Positions 10,501-16,829 of a DNA stretch of 64,000 bases are shown in pieces. The position numbers were made by a program, and so were the translations under genes. Each line of letters starts with the position of its first letter. Positions within the stretch are counted from its first letter, which is position 1. The notes beneath the pieces were generated by a model. That model was given only the letters and a program-made list of their open reading frames with translations, was not told the DNA's origin and did not search any database. The DNA is from Anderseniella sp. (GTDB lineage Bacteria > Pseudomonadota > Alphaproteobacteria > Rhizobiales > Aestuariivirgaceae): positions 1 to 64,000 of the forward strand of contig JANQOK010000012.1 of assembly GCA_028289645.1 (NCBI GenBank). Reading direction: 5' to 3'.

Positions 10501-10617
10501 TCAGCTATGAGTGTCGTTGATGGCCGCGTCGTAATTCAACTGGACGCGAACACCAGCGTACAGTTCTGGGGAATTTCAAACATAAACGACCTTCATGAAA
10601 ACGATTTTCTCCTGTGA
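4561..10617 (+). CDS. Giant secreted protein: DUF4347, choice-of-anchor L, VCBS repeats, RTX C-terminus
   Basis: The ATG at 4561 has AGGAG about 9 nt upstream and gives 2,018 residues; a GTG at 4528 in frame has no such site. Domains in order: a short N-terminal region; DUF4347 (about 130-295) with SHG (His190) and YGCD (Cys234); a choice-of-anchor L domain (about 311-557); Ig/cadherin-like and VCBS modules (about 560-1680), two of them nearly identical; then RTX-type calcium repeats (about 1810-1950) and a short C-terminal tail suited to type I secretion. No Sec signal peptide is visible, which agrees with a C-terminal secretion signal. The family suggests a surface or extracellular adhesin or biofilm protein; function is inferred. 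It shares VCBS modules with the gene at the left edge. Confidence 0.85.
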   Translation: MSDGVGFDIFDLGESAEIIDEIALVPNLDLSAGTLIEVAIPGSGEGPGAITTFTLASDTSAGQPIIVDVQTGENRSLGEQGVNDAWIRIDTAIASIERAELSSGDAASAAARSAVKSSGDVPVELSNADPDAGLQVVFVDAGADNFQHLIDGIDPAYEVHIIETDQDGVAFMASVLEGRSGIDAIHIISHGQPGQLQLGSTMVDAAGIAGEQAHQWAEIGNSLADAGDVLIYGCDFGDGRMGSLAIEALSQATGGDVAASDDDTGSAALGGDWDLEVSAGTVEAETISVEQYDGLLELEQAEITVPASNQADTLAQNIFGAGVTINSASYTGAASQAATFSGALDGAGSEFLGFDSGVIFSTGNANGIVGTTAAGNFGTNITDPGATDGDPDFNSLEDGISTFDASFLEANITSTTGVLTLQFVFGSDEYNEFVYAGFNDSIGIWINGVNYAVTTDGQQVGIDTINSAGTINPTSSQSSDANDPNSTHDPTDGVYESANQSLHVTRTTEPTQMDGYTTTISVNINLQIGVATDIKIGIADTGDAIYDSWLIVRENSFQSVLAAFEDEVVTTPNSSVVISPLDNDFSDTYGAADLTITKINGVDVVANQSVTLPSGVIVTLNADKTLTVDPDGNAIAHDTFTYEITDPSGQTAVGLVGMNTNGAPLLNLDPDNSGGGFDNRGFDAFFNTNTGDAVNIADTDVDITDLNSPNLTSMTINVSDIADGNDEILNIGGVNFALATGVVGTLVAAGGVNFLVDYDVSGTPDAFSITVQGGGTAPQAAWEALIASITYDNANATPTIGTREFDIMVNDGTSNSNVGEAIVHVASPNATIGGTDTGSITEDSAPFNLTTGGTLTISDPDNGQAQFISSTYGGTYGDVTINPLGGWTYTASNFNPAIDALDAGETLTDVITVISVDGTSHDITITINGANDAPVASPDLLTVNSNDTVATNGNVLTDGSPDFDPEGNALTVTEINGSAVGVGSQVTLASGALVTLNSDGTYSYDPNGSFEQVPLGSSITDAFTYTIDDGSGLTDTATVTIVVNGTNEAPVLDLNTADNTAPVSPSDDFEGGSYPDSGSNWTSDWIESSTGGANGSDINVEADAGDNSLTLKDDGARATRSADLSGAETASLTFDYRRESFDSSNDFVRVMVSSDGINFVEIGVLSGPADDSAYQAFTADISAYISPDFAVRFETSGNFSNGNDKVWLDNIDISTTFTPPVDFAASVDNTNAEVAISSADVDVEDPNDTQVESALIVISNAQVGDLLSVTGSLPGGITASAYNPSTGELTLSGTATLADYEQAIEQIRFSTYSNVAVDRSIEVTVNDGGLDSNVATSVITVNQVNDWPVVASNTITVDEESDDTSLGLSASDPNGNPLTITVTGLPTLGTVTLANGTPVINGQTLTQAELAGLQYDAPDEYNGTDDPGDFTYVVSDGIAPVTGTVDITINPINDDPVANADTLTVGENDTGATSGNVISNDTDIDGDAPLTVTEVNGSAGDVGSQITLASGALLTLNSDGSYDYDPNGAFEDTAAGATATDTFTYVVSDGNGGSDTATVTITVNGENDDPSANADTLTVDEDDTGATSGNVISNDTDIDGDAPLTVTEVNGSAGDVGSQITLASGALLTLNSDGSYDYDPNGAFEDTAAGATATDTFTYVVSDGNGGSDTATVTITINGQNDAPTEITQSYIESYRDALIDCGIWSSLDVQAGSVLVDLDNVVDSDSNDTHTFSIVDGTGTPVTDPDLEIVNNQLVVRADASLASGAITSRSVIVRVDDGNGGFVDQTYDLELRMNTGPYTGTATHDIAFGTIGADTMQGGDGADRLFGDDGDDFLFGETGSDILEGGAGADTLDGGTGRDAASYMGSTVGVTVDLMNAAANTGDASGDSFINIEGLWGSSFDDNLYGDNSDNVLIGSSGNDVLVGRGGDDMLQGGQGNDTFSFSSGDGNNIIVDMAAGAGIEDVVDVSSFGFTDFAELQSAMSVVDGRVVIQLDANTSVQFWGISNINDLHENDFLL
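8932..9615 (+). repeat. Tandem pair of nearly identical 342-bp units
   Basis: Bases 8932-9273 and 9274-9615 are two copies of a 342-bp (114-codon) unit that encodes a bacterial Ig/VCBS module, starting ANADTLTV and ending in NG(E/Q)NDDP or NGQNDAP. They differ at only a few, mostly synonymous, positions, whereas neighbouring modules are far more diverged. This marks a recent in-frame duplication or gene conversion that could recombine to change protein length. Confidence 0.9.
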
Positions 10618-10628
10618 TCCCGCGAATG

Positions 10629-10817
10629 CTATGGGTCGCAACGGAGGCCGTCTATCAAACTGCAGTTGTCGACACCCGCTGACGACAATCCGCCCCGGGT
10701 AATTGAGGCAATACTGTTGATGTAAAGGCTCGGCCGCAACCATTCACGCTGCCGGCAAACAGGTTGTTCAACCGGCGTGTTCGATGTCATTGACCGGTCA
10801 TGATTCAATCTGTTCAT
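10629..10817 (-). CDS. Candidate lasso-peptide precursor (A gene)
   Basis: This 62-residue ORF has an ATG at 10817 preceded by GAGGAA with a 6-nt gap, and an in-frame TAA a little further upstream fixes the start region. The leader holds EWLRPSLYINSIASITRGG (residues 25-43), which fits the EWxxPxL and later Thr pattern of lasso leaders read by B1 proteins. Thr40 sits at -2 from Gly42. Cleavage after Arg41 would give a 21-residue core with Gly1 and Asp9, the spacing needed for a macrolactam ring, and two cysteines (Cys52, Cys60) that could form a disulfide. It lies 215 bp downstream of the B2 gene on the same strand. The motif match and location are seen; product identity is inferred. A chance ORF remains possible. 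Confidence 0.6.
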   Translation of the reverse strand: MNRLNHDRSMTSNTPVEQPVCRQREWLRPSLYINSIASITRGGLSSAGVDNCSLIDGLRCDP

Positions 10818-11032
10818 GTGCAGTTCCTCGTGGCTCTTTGTTTAGCCCAAACATCCTGATTGCTCACATCAACCGGTGAGCCTGAAAACACGCCCTGACT
10901 GACACACTAAAGATTGACGTTGAGGCGCTGGCCCACTTTCTGTGCCAGCCAGGAAATCACCTATGACAGGAACCAGAAGTCGACAGGACGCGCCTGAGTT
11001 GCAATTTGGATGTGATTTGGCGATTCGGCTAC
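10818..11032. other. Gap between B2 gene and candidate precursor
   Basis: These 215 bp contain no ORF I can support. A short GCTGGC/GCCAGC inverted repeat near 10927-10950 is too weak to call a terminator. The gap may carry a separate promoter for the precursor, as lasso A genes are often expressed more strongly than their enzymes, but no clear -35/-10 pair was found. Confidence 0.3.
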
Positions 11033-11485
11033 CTAAAACCTTGATATGCCGCTTGCCAGCGGGATCGGTGAAAACGCCTCCAGATGGGGCAGCTTGCCGG
11101 TGACGACATGGTCACCGCTGGTCAGCCAGGCATGTGCTTCAAGCTCACCAGCAGCGTTTTTCCGGACGCCGATATTGAGCTTGCAGTTACGGTCCATTGC
11201 GTCCAGCCACGCCGATCCGGCCATTGCCTGCAGCAGGCAATCTGACCGCCATGGCACACGAGACGCCGCCGACTTTATTGCCCAGGCAACCAGTTCGATT
11301 TCAGCACCGGTGGCCTCCGGGTGGGAGCCGCCTGTTTCAAACCGCTGCAAAACCACCTTGATAGGTTTCAGGCGGTGGTCAATCCGGGCTCTGGCGAGCA
11401 GCCAGACTGCCTTCAGGAGAGCTTTCCAACGCCTTGCAGACAGGCGGCTTGCGCGCTGCCAGGCCCGGTCAGCGGATTTTGACAA
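11033..11485 (-). CDS. Lasso peptide biosynthesis B2 protein (transglutaminase-like leader protease)
   Basis: The 150-residue protein matches the B2/McjB-type domain. It has the catalytic cysteine in PWRSDCLLQA (Cys83), the Gly-Val strand (LNIGVRKN) and the histidine in EAHAWL (His118); Asp125 is a possible third member of the triad. B2 enzymes are cysteine proteases that cut the leader from a lasso precursor delivered by B1. The start codon is TTG at 11485, inside the end of the B1 gene (17-nt overlap), so translation is probably coupled. Gene order on this strand is kinase, B1, B2, then the candidate precursor. Confidence 0.85.
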   Translation of the reverse strand: MSKSADRAWQRASRLSARRWKALLKAVWLLARARIDHRLKPIKVVLQRFETGGSHPEATGAEIELVAWAIKSAASRVPWRSDCLLQAMAGSAWLDAMDRNCKLNIGVRKNAAGELEAHAWLTSGDHVVTGKLPHLEAFSPIPLASGISRF

Positions 11486-11759
11486 GACCGTTCTCGATCA
11501 GCTCGGCGAGAAAATCGCGGGTGTCGGCTTCGCACTGGCCGCGCTCGACATCGTACTCCTCAATCAACGAGGTGCAGATATCGGCAAGCGTGATCTCCTC
11601 GCTCAGCTTTTCCCAGATCTGGCGCGCCGGGCCTTCCAGCCCGTAATAGACACCACGCTCGGCATCCAGCAGCACGGTGTCGTCGGGTCCAAGCTCTGCA
11701 GCGGGCAGCTGGCTGGTGCGTATCAGTACGCTGTCAGGCTTTATGTCGTGTCGGCTCAT
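11469..11759 (-). CDS. PqqD-like B1 protein (RiPP recognition element)
   Basis: The 96-residue protein has the PqqD fold signature: an N-terminal beta-strand region, the LLDAERGVYYGLEGPARQIW segment and a helical C-terminus with FLAELIENGLV. Such proteins bind the leader of a RiPP precursor and present it to the modifying enzymes; in lasso systems this is B1, the partner of B2. Its ATG overlaps the stop of the kinase gene by 4 nt, and its end overlaps the B2 start, which makes a tightly coupled operon. Confidence 0.85.
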   Translation of the reverse strand: MSRHDIKPDSVLIRTSQLPAAELGPDDTVLLDAERGVYYGLEGPARQIWEKLSEEITLADICTSLIEEYDVERGQCEADTRDFLAELIENGLVKIR

Positions 11760-12682
11760 GTACCAAAGGTGTCCCGGACGTGTGAAATAATCAAGTTCAT
11801 GCAGTCTTCATGACGATCGGCATTGCGTGGCCTGACCAGATGAAAGGCCGGCAAGCTGCCGCACAGGCCCGCGGCCCAGGTCATGAAGTGCTGTTCGTGG
11901 CCCAGCGGTTCGATGAGATGGGTAAGCGACACATCCCGTCTCAGGCGCATCATGGCATTGAGCTGGCCCATGGGCGCGATTACCGGCTCAGCCTTCTCAT
12001 CCTCGTGCCAGTCGGTAAAGTACAGCCCGGCCATCGGACTGGGGTGGCTGCTGTAGGCGTTAGGCACCAGGTGGATGTGCTTGCCGAAGCGGTAAGAATC
12101 CACAGCCAGGTGGTCATTTCCCAGACCGGCCATCGCGCCGGCGTGTTCGTACAGGTGCAAGGCCGGTATCGACGGAGCGGCCAGGTAGGCATGGTCCTTG
12201 GTCGCGTGAACGGTCAGCCTGTCGTCGCTGAACAGTTTGAAACCCGACGTCCGAAAACTGGCGGCCAGAGTGGACTTGCCGTCTCCGGCGTTGCCGCAGA
12301 AGGCCACACATCCCTTGGCCGTATCCACGGCGGCGCAATGCAGCGGCAGGTATCTGCGTTGATGCAACAGGCAGCCGAGGCCGGCGGACAGTGCGAACAG
12401 GCGCGCTGCCGGTTCGTTGTCGCTGCCGCCCGGATCTATGCTGATGCGGGTTCCCGCCTCAATGTGGCAGCGAATGCCATTGTCCAGTGCGATCAGGATC
12501 TCATTGTCGCCAACCAGATAGCCGTCGCTGGTTGTGGCGTGGTGGTTGATTGTGGATGGCAGCTCGGCCATCACCATCTCAACCGGCGTGTCATCAAGTG
12601 CCTGCATTGTACGGCCGGTCGCAAGTTCAGGGATGTCAAAACCTGAATCAAGCAGGAGGCCGTGGACACAGTATTGGGGCAT
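11756..12682 (-). CDS. HPr kinase-like protein of a lasso/RiPP locus
   Basis: The 308-residue protein has a Walker A loop GNAGDGKST (residues 130-138), a preceding LHCAAVD strand (His115) and a downstream FSDDRLTV motif, typical of HprK-type P-loop kinases. Homologues occur in lasso clusters such as paeninodin, where the kinase phosphorylates the precursor C-terminal serine. The candidate precursor here ends in Asp-Pro, so the target would have to be a different residue or a different molecule. It is the first gene of the kinase-B1-B2 operon. AGGA sits about 12 nt before the ATG, which is a long spacing. Confidence 0.8.
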   Translation of the reverse strand: MPQYCVHGLLLDSGFDIPELATGRTMQALDDTPVEMVMAELPSTINHHATTSDGYLVGDNEILIALDNGIRCHIEAGTRISIDPGGSDNEPAARLFALSAGLGCLLHQRRYLPLHCAAVDTAKGCVAFCGNAGDGKSTLAASFRTSGFKLFSDDRLTVHATKDHAYLAAPSIPALHLYEHAGAMAGLGNDHLAVDSYRFGKHIHLVPNAYSSHPSPMAGLYFTDWHEDEKAEPVIAPMGQLNAMMRLRRDVSLTHLIEPLGHEQHFMTWAAGLCGSLPAFHLVRPRNADRHEDCMNLIISHVRDTFGT

Positions 12683-12908
12683 TTTAGTGGGCGTTCCTGT
12701 TGGGCTCGTACCCTAAAACCACCGAATCGCCTGGTGACGGGAAACCGAAAATACCCATAAGCGTTGCCGTTAGGGTGTTCAAGCGCCATGGCGGTTTTTT
12801 CACAAGCCGGATTTACCCGAGCGCAAAAATTTTTTCACTGGTCTGCGACCGGGCCGGTATGCCACAACCCCGGCACCACTTTTTTTCCGGATCTTGGGGC
12901 TGAAGGTC

Positions 12909-13220
12909 ATGTTTGTCATTACGGCGGAATTCCGCCTGAAACCCGATATGCTGAACGCGTTCATGCCGCTGATGCTGATACAGGCCGAAAAATCGCTTTC
13001 CAGTGAACCGGGGTGTCTCGTGTTTGATGTGTGCATCGAACACAATGACAGCGAAGATGTCGTGTTCCTGTACGAAGCCTACCAGGACGAGGCAGCATTC
13101 GACCTGCATATGGAAACACCCCACTATCTGGCGTTTTCAGAAACCACGTCCGACCTTGTGGCGGCCAAGTCGGTGCGCCGGTTCGATCGAATCACTTCTC
13201 AGACAGGATCCCTGCAATGA
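12909..13220 (+). CDS. Antibiotic biosynthesis monooxygenase (ABM) domain protein
   Basis: About 103 residues make a single ferredoxin-like ABM domain: FVITAEFRLKPD at the start, EPGCLVFDVCIEHND in the middle and FLYEAYQDEAAFDLHMETPHY near the end. ABM proteins act on quinones or similar aromatics, or serve as small stress-related monooxygenases without cofactor; the substrate cannot be told. I chose the ATG at 12909; a TTG at 12894 in frame is also possible and neither has a strong ribosome site. The stop overlaps the start of the next dehydrogenase gene by 4 nt, so the two are probably one operon. Confidence 0.75.
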   Translation: MFVITAEFRLKPDMLNAFMPLMLIQAEKSLSSEPGCLVFDVCIEHNDSEDVVFLYEAYQDEAAFDLHMETPHYLAFSETTSDLVAAKSVRRFDRITSQTGSLQ

Positions 13221-14314
13221 CCTCATCGAACTCCATCCATGTTGCGGTTCTACCCGGCGACGGCATTGGCCGCGAGGTCATGCAGCCCTGCCTTGAGTGC
13301 CTGGACGTGCTGGCGGCGAGATCCGGTGGCTTCTCGTTTACTTACGAGACGCTGGAGGCCGGTGCGGGTGTGTTCAGGGACACCGGTGTGGCACTGCCTG
13401 ACGATGTGGTGAAAAAAGCCGGTGCGGCGGATGTCATGCTGCTGGGCGCCATGGGCCTGCCGGATATCAGGTATGAAGACGGCCGTGAGATCACGCCACA
13501 GATAGAATTGCGTGAAATCTTCGATCTTTACGCAGGTGTGCGGCCGGTTGAAACGTTTCCCGGTTCGCCGGTGCCGTTGAAGGATCCGCGTGCAGCGCAG
13601 CTCGATTTCGTGCTGATCCGTGAAAACACCGAAGGCCTGTTCGCCTCGCGCGGCGCCTGCGAGATGACCGGCGACGAAGAAGCCCGCGATACGATGGTCA
13701 TCACCCGCAAGGGAACCGAGCGGCTGGCTGACTTTGCCCTGAAGCTTGCCGAGCGGCGCAAGGCGCAGGGCCGCGGGCAGGGCCGCGTGACCTGCATTGA
13801 CAAGGCGAATGTGTTCGGCAGCTTCGCCTTCATGCGCAAGGTGTTTTATGAACGCGCGTCAGAATTTCCCGGCCTTGCAGCCGACCATGCCTATGTGGAT
13901 GCCACGTCGCTCGCCCTGGTGCGCAATCCGTGGGTGTTTGACGTGATGATCACGGAAAACATGTTCGGCGATATTCTGTCGGACCAGGCAGCCGCGCTGA
14001 TGGGCGGCATGGGCATGGCGCCGTCGGCTGATATTGGCGACAAACACGGCCTGTTCCAGCCGTGCCACGGCACCGCGCCCGACATCATGGGCTCCGGCAA
14101 GGCCAACCCGTCGGCCATGTTGCTGTCAGGCGCCATGATGCTCGACTGGCTTGGTGAAACGATGAACTCGCCGGAGCTGACCGGTGCCGGCGAAACCTTC
14201 CGCAATGCCGTGCGTGCGGCGTTTTCGGACGGCAATCTGATACCCTATGAAGTGGGCGGCGATGCCGGATTGCGCGAGGTATCGAACCGGGTTCTGGACA
14301 TTTTGAAGAGCTGA
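13217..14314 (+). CDS. Isocitrate/isopropylmalate dehydrogenase family oxidoreductase
   Basis: The 365-residue protein shows the beta-decarboxylating dehydrogenase pattern: VLPGDGIGREVM at the N-terminus, the substrate loop LIRENTEGLFASRG, the lysine motif DKANVFGSF, the metal-binding NMFGDILSDQAA and the NAD-site HGTAPDIMG. The ENTEG loop differs from standard LeuB, so the enzyme more likely acts on tartrate, homoisocitrate or another 2-hydroxy acid; exact substrate is not determined. It is translationally coupled to the ABM gene before it. Confidence 0.8.
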   Translation: MTSSNSIHVAVLPGDGIGREVMQPCLECLDVLAARSGGFSFTYETLEAGAGVFRDTGVALPDDVVKKAGAADVMLLGAMGLPDIRYEDGREITPQIELREIFDLYAGVRPVETFPGSPVPLKDPRAAQLDFVLIRENTEGLFASRGACEMTGDEEARDTMVITRKGTERLADFALKLAERRKAQGRGQGRVTCIDKANVFGSFAFMRKVFYERASEFPGLAADHAYVDATSLALVRNPWVFDVMITENMFGDILSDQAAALMGGMGMAPSADIGDKHGLFQPCHGTAPDIMGSGKANPSAMLLSGAMMLDWLGETMNSPELTGAGETFRNAVRAAFSDGNLIPYEVGGDAGLREVSNRVLDILKS

Positions 14315-14322
14315 ACCGGCGA

Positions 14323-14715
14323 CTAGCCGCCAGCCGCAGTCTCGTCGACTTCCGCCAGTTCCTCCAGCTCCTCGTCCCGTGCCAGCATGAAACGGGTGTC
14401 CTGTTCTAGGCTGGTGATCAGGACGCCGAGTTCCGCATACAGCTGCCGTATGCGCTGCAGTTTACCCTCCATCGAGGACAGTCTGCCGGCGGTTTCAGCC
14501 TCGTCCGGTTCGTAGTCCTGGCCGACCATGAGCCAGGCAAAGCTGACATCCAGGGCACCGGCCATGCGCAGCAGGCGGTTGGCCCGCGGATCGCGTTCGT
14601 CGCCTTCCCAGGCCAGTATGGTTTCGGCTTTCACACCGACCCGGTCCGATAACTGGTTGACGTCATAATTCTTGCTCTCACGGGCATACGTGATGCGTTT
14701 GCCGATGGTATCCAT
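14323..14715 (-). CDS. XRE-family HTH transcriptional regulator
   Basis: The 130-residue protein begins with a helix-turn-helix of the Cro/CI type (about residues 4-58: IGKRITYARE ... LSDRVGVKAETILAWE). The tail (about 75-130) is acidic and probably coiled-coil, which could mediate dimerisation. It converges with the dehydrogenase gene and is divergent from the ABC exporter, across the 200-bp gap at 14716-14918. Its targets are unknown; self-regulation and control of the exporter are reasonable guesses only. Confidence 0.8.
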   Translation of the reverse strand: MDTIGKRITYARESKNYDVNQLSDRVGVKAETILAWEGDERDPRANRLLRMAGALDVSFAWLMVGQDYEPDEAETAGRLSSMEGKLQRIRQLYAELGVLITSLEQDTRFMLARDEELEELAEVDETAAGG

Positions 14716-14918
14716 ACGGTACCGCTTTCTCTGTGACGAGTTGTGACTAAATTGGTGATGCGGCGGTGTTGTAGCGCCTGCACAGGCCAGATCAACAGCC
14801 TAAGTGACGCATGGCTGTCATGCGCCTTTTGCCGAACTGCATCGTATATTGAGTATGGTCAAGGTTCTGCCGGTATTGAAAGGCAGTACCTGCTGGACAA
14901 GTCGTAAAGAGATTGATC

Positions 14919-16802
14919 GTGCTGGACAGATTGTTCAAATGGTTTGAGGCGAGGACGCAACCGTTTCCCGATGAGGACGCGGAAATGCCGCCTGCAACGT
15001 TGGGCGGCTTTGTCTGGCACTACACCAAGCCGTTCTGGCCCTGGGTGCTGACCACGTCGGTTCTGGCCGCTGTGGTGGCAACCATTGAAGTGTCACTGTT
15101 TGCGTTCCTCGGCTCGGTCGTCGACTGGCTGGCCAAGACAACGCCCGATACTGTGTTTCAGGATTACTGGTGGCAGCTGACGCTGCTCGCGGCGCTGGTG
15201 CTGGTGCTGCATCCGGTGCTCAATTTTCTCTACGAGCTGATCATTCATCAGACCCTGATGGGCAACTACCCGATGCTGATCCGCTGGCAGGCGCATCGCT
15301 ATGTGCTGCGCCAGTCCCTGGAATTCTTTCAGAACGACTTTGCCGGACGGGTTGCGACCAAGGTGATGCAGTCGGCGCTTGCGGTGCGCGAAGTGGTGCT
15401 GAAAACAGCGGACGTGTTCGTTTTCGTCATCGTGTATTTCACCGCGGCCATCACCCTGTTTGCCGCCAGTGACTGGCGGCTGGCGATGCCGATGCTGGTG
15501 TGGCTGATCGGCTATCTTGGCGCGCTGTATTATTTCGTGCCGAAGCTGAAGCGCATATCCAAGGCGCAGGCGGATGCCCGCTCGGTGGTGACCGGGCGGA
15601 TCGTCGACAGCTATACAAATATTCCGACGGTGAAGATGTTTGCGCACACGGAGTTCGAGGACCGCTATGCCCGTGACGGCATGGAGCCGTTCCTGGACAA
15701 TGTGCACCACCAGATGCGGCTGTCGACGAAGCTGATCACCACGCTCAACGTGCTCAACTCCATCAACCTGTTTGGTGTCGGTGTTGTTTCGCTATGGCTG
15801 TGGTCGGCCGGTGCGATCACGGCGGGCGCCATCGCCTTTGCAATTGGCCTGGTGTTGCGCCTGAAGGGCATGGCGCACTGGATCATGTGGGAAGTGTCCA
15901 GCCTGTTCGAGAACATAGGCGTGGTGCAGGACGGTATTGAAACCATCTCGCGGACGGTATCCGTCGTGGACAGGCCGGGCGCCCCGAAACTTGCGGTCGA
16001 GGCAGGAGAAATCAGGTTCGACGGCATCGGGTTTCACTACGGCAAGGACCGGGATGAACTGGACCAGGGGATTATCGACAACCTGTCGCTGACAGTGAAA
16101 CCCGGCGAGAAACTTGGCATCGTCGGCCGGTCCGGCGCCGGCAAGTCGACCTTGGTTTCCCTGCTGCTGCGATTTTACGACCTTGAGAGCGGACGTATCC
16201 TGATTGACGGCCAGGACATTGCCGACGTGCGCCAGAGTTCGCTGCGGGCCAGCATAGGCATGGTAACCCAGGACACGTCGCTGCTGCACCGGTCGATCGC
16301 GGACAATATCCGCTATGGCCGTCCCGAGGCGACCATGCAGGAAGTCGAACAGGCAGCGCGCCGGGCCGCCGCCGACGGCTTCATTCCCGGGCTGGAGGAC
16401 ATGTATGGACGCACCGGCTATGACAGCCATGTAGGTGAGCGCGGCGTCAAGCTGTCCGGCGGCCAGCGCCAGCGCATCGCCATTGCCCGTGTGTTGCTGA
16501 AGGACGCGCCGATCCTGATCCTGGACGAGGCCACCAGTGCGCTGGATTCGGAAGTGGAAGCGGTCATCCAGGAGAGCTTTGAAGGCCTGATGCAGGGCAA
16601 GACCGTGCTGGCCATTGCGCACAGGCTGTCGACGATTGCCGCCATGGACCGCCTCGTGGTCATGGACAAGGGTGTCATTGTCGAGGAAGGCACCCATGCC
16701 GAACTGCTGGAAGCCAAGGGGCTTTACGCCAGCCTGTGGGCGCGCCAGTCTGGCGGCTTCATTGCAGGTGCGGACACGGTGGAGGCAAGTGCCGCCGAGT
16801 AA
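14919..16802 (+). CDS. ABC exporter, fused membrane and ATPase domains
   Basis: The protein of about 627 residues has a six-helix membrane domain (about 30-330) and a C-terminal ATPase with Walker A GRSGAGKST, signature LSGGQRQR and Walker B ILILDEATSALDS. This is the MsbA/MdlB-like half-transporter layout, which works as a dimer to export lipids, drugs or peptides. I prefer the GTG at 14919, which has AAAGAG 7 nt upstream, over a TTG at 14913. A gamma-glutamyltransferase follows 27 bp later. The lasso locus lies 2 kb away on the other strand, so a role as its exporter is possible but not supported by operon structure. Confidence 0.85.
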   Translation: MLDRLFKWFEARTQPFPDEDAEMPPATLGGFVWHYTKPFWPWVLTTSVLAAVVATIEVSLFAFLGSVVDWLAKTTPDTVFQDYWWQLTLLAALVLVLHPVLNFLYELIIHQTLMGNYPMLIRWQAHRYVLRQSLEFFQNDFAGRVATKVMQSALAVREVVLKTADVFVFVIVYFTAAITLFAASDWRLAMPMLVWLIGYLGALYYFVPKLKRISKAQADARSVVTGRIVDSYTNIPTVKMFAHTEFEDRYARDGMEPFLDNVHHQMRLSTKLITTLNVLNSINLFGVGVVSLWLWSAGAITAGAIAFAIGLVLRLKGMAHWIMWEVSSLFENIGVVQDGIETISRTVSVVDRPGAPKLAVEAGEIRFDGIGFHYGKDRDELDQGIIDNLSLTVKPGEKLGIVGRSGAGKSTLVSLLLRFYDLESGRILIDGQDIADVRQSSLRASIGMVTQDTSLLHRSIADNIRYGRPEATMQEVEQAARRAAADGFIPGLEDMYGRTGYDSHVGERGVKLSGGQRQRIAIARVLLKDAPILILDEATSALDSEVEAVIQESFEGLMQGKTVLAIAHRLSTIAAMDRLVVMDKGVIVEEGTHAELLEAKGLYASLWARQSGGFIAGADTVEASAAE

Positions 16803-16829
16803 CGCGCACCGCACAACAGGGAGCTGGCC

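Noticed and set aside
11810-12646. 278-codon plus-strand ORF over the kinase gene
   Set aside because: It is antisense to the HPr-kinase-like gene, which has a Walker A motif and operon context.
12571-12789. 72-codon minus-strand ORF upstream of the kinase as lasso precursor
   Set aside because: It overlaps the kinase start in another frame, has no leader motif and no Gly/Asp spacing; the ORF at 10629-10817 fits far better.
12765-12800. Terminator at CGCCATGGCG plus T-run
   Set aside because: The palindrome has no loop and its stem is too short; it is in a promoter region rather than after a gene.
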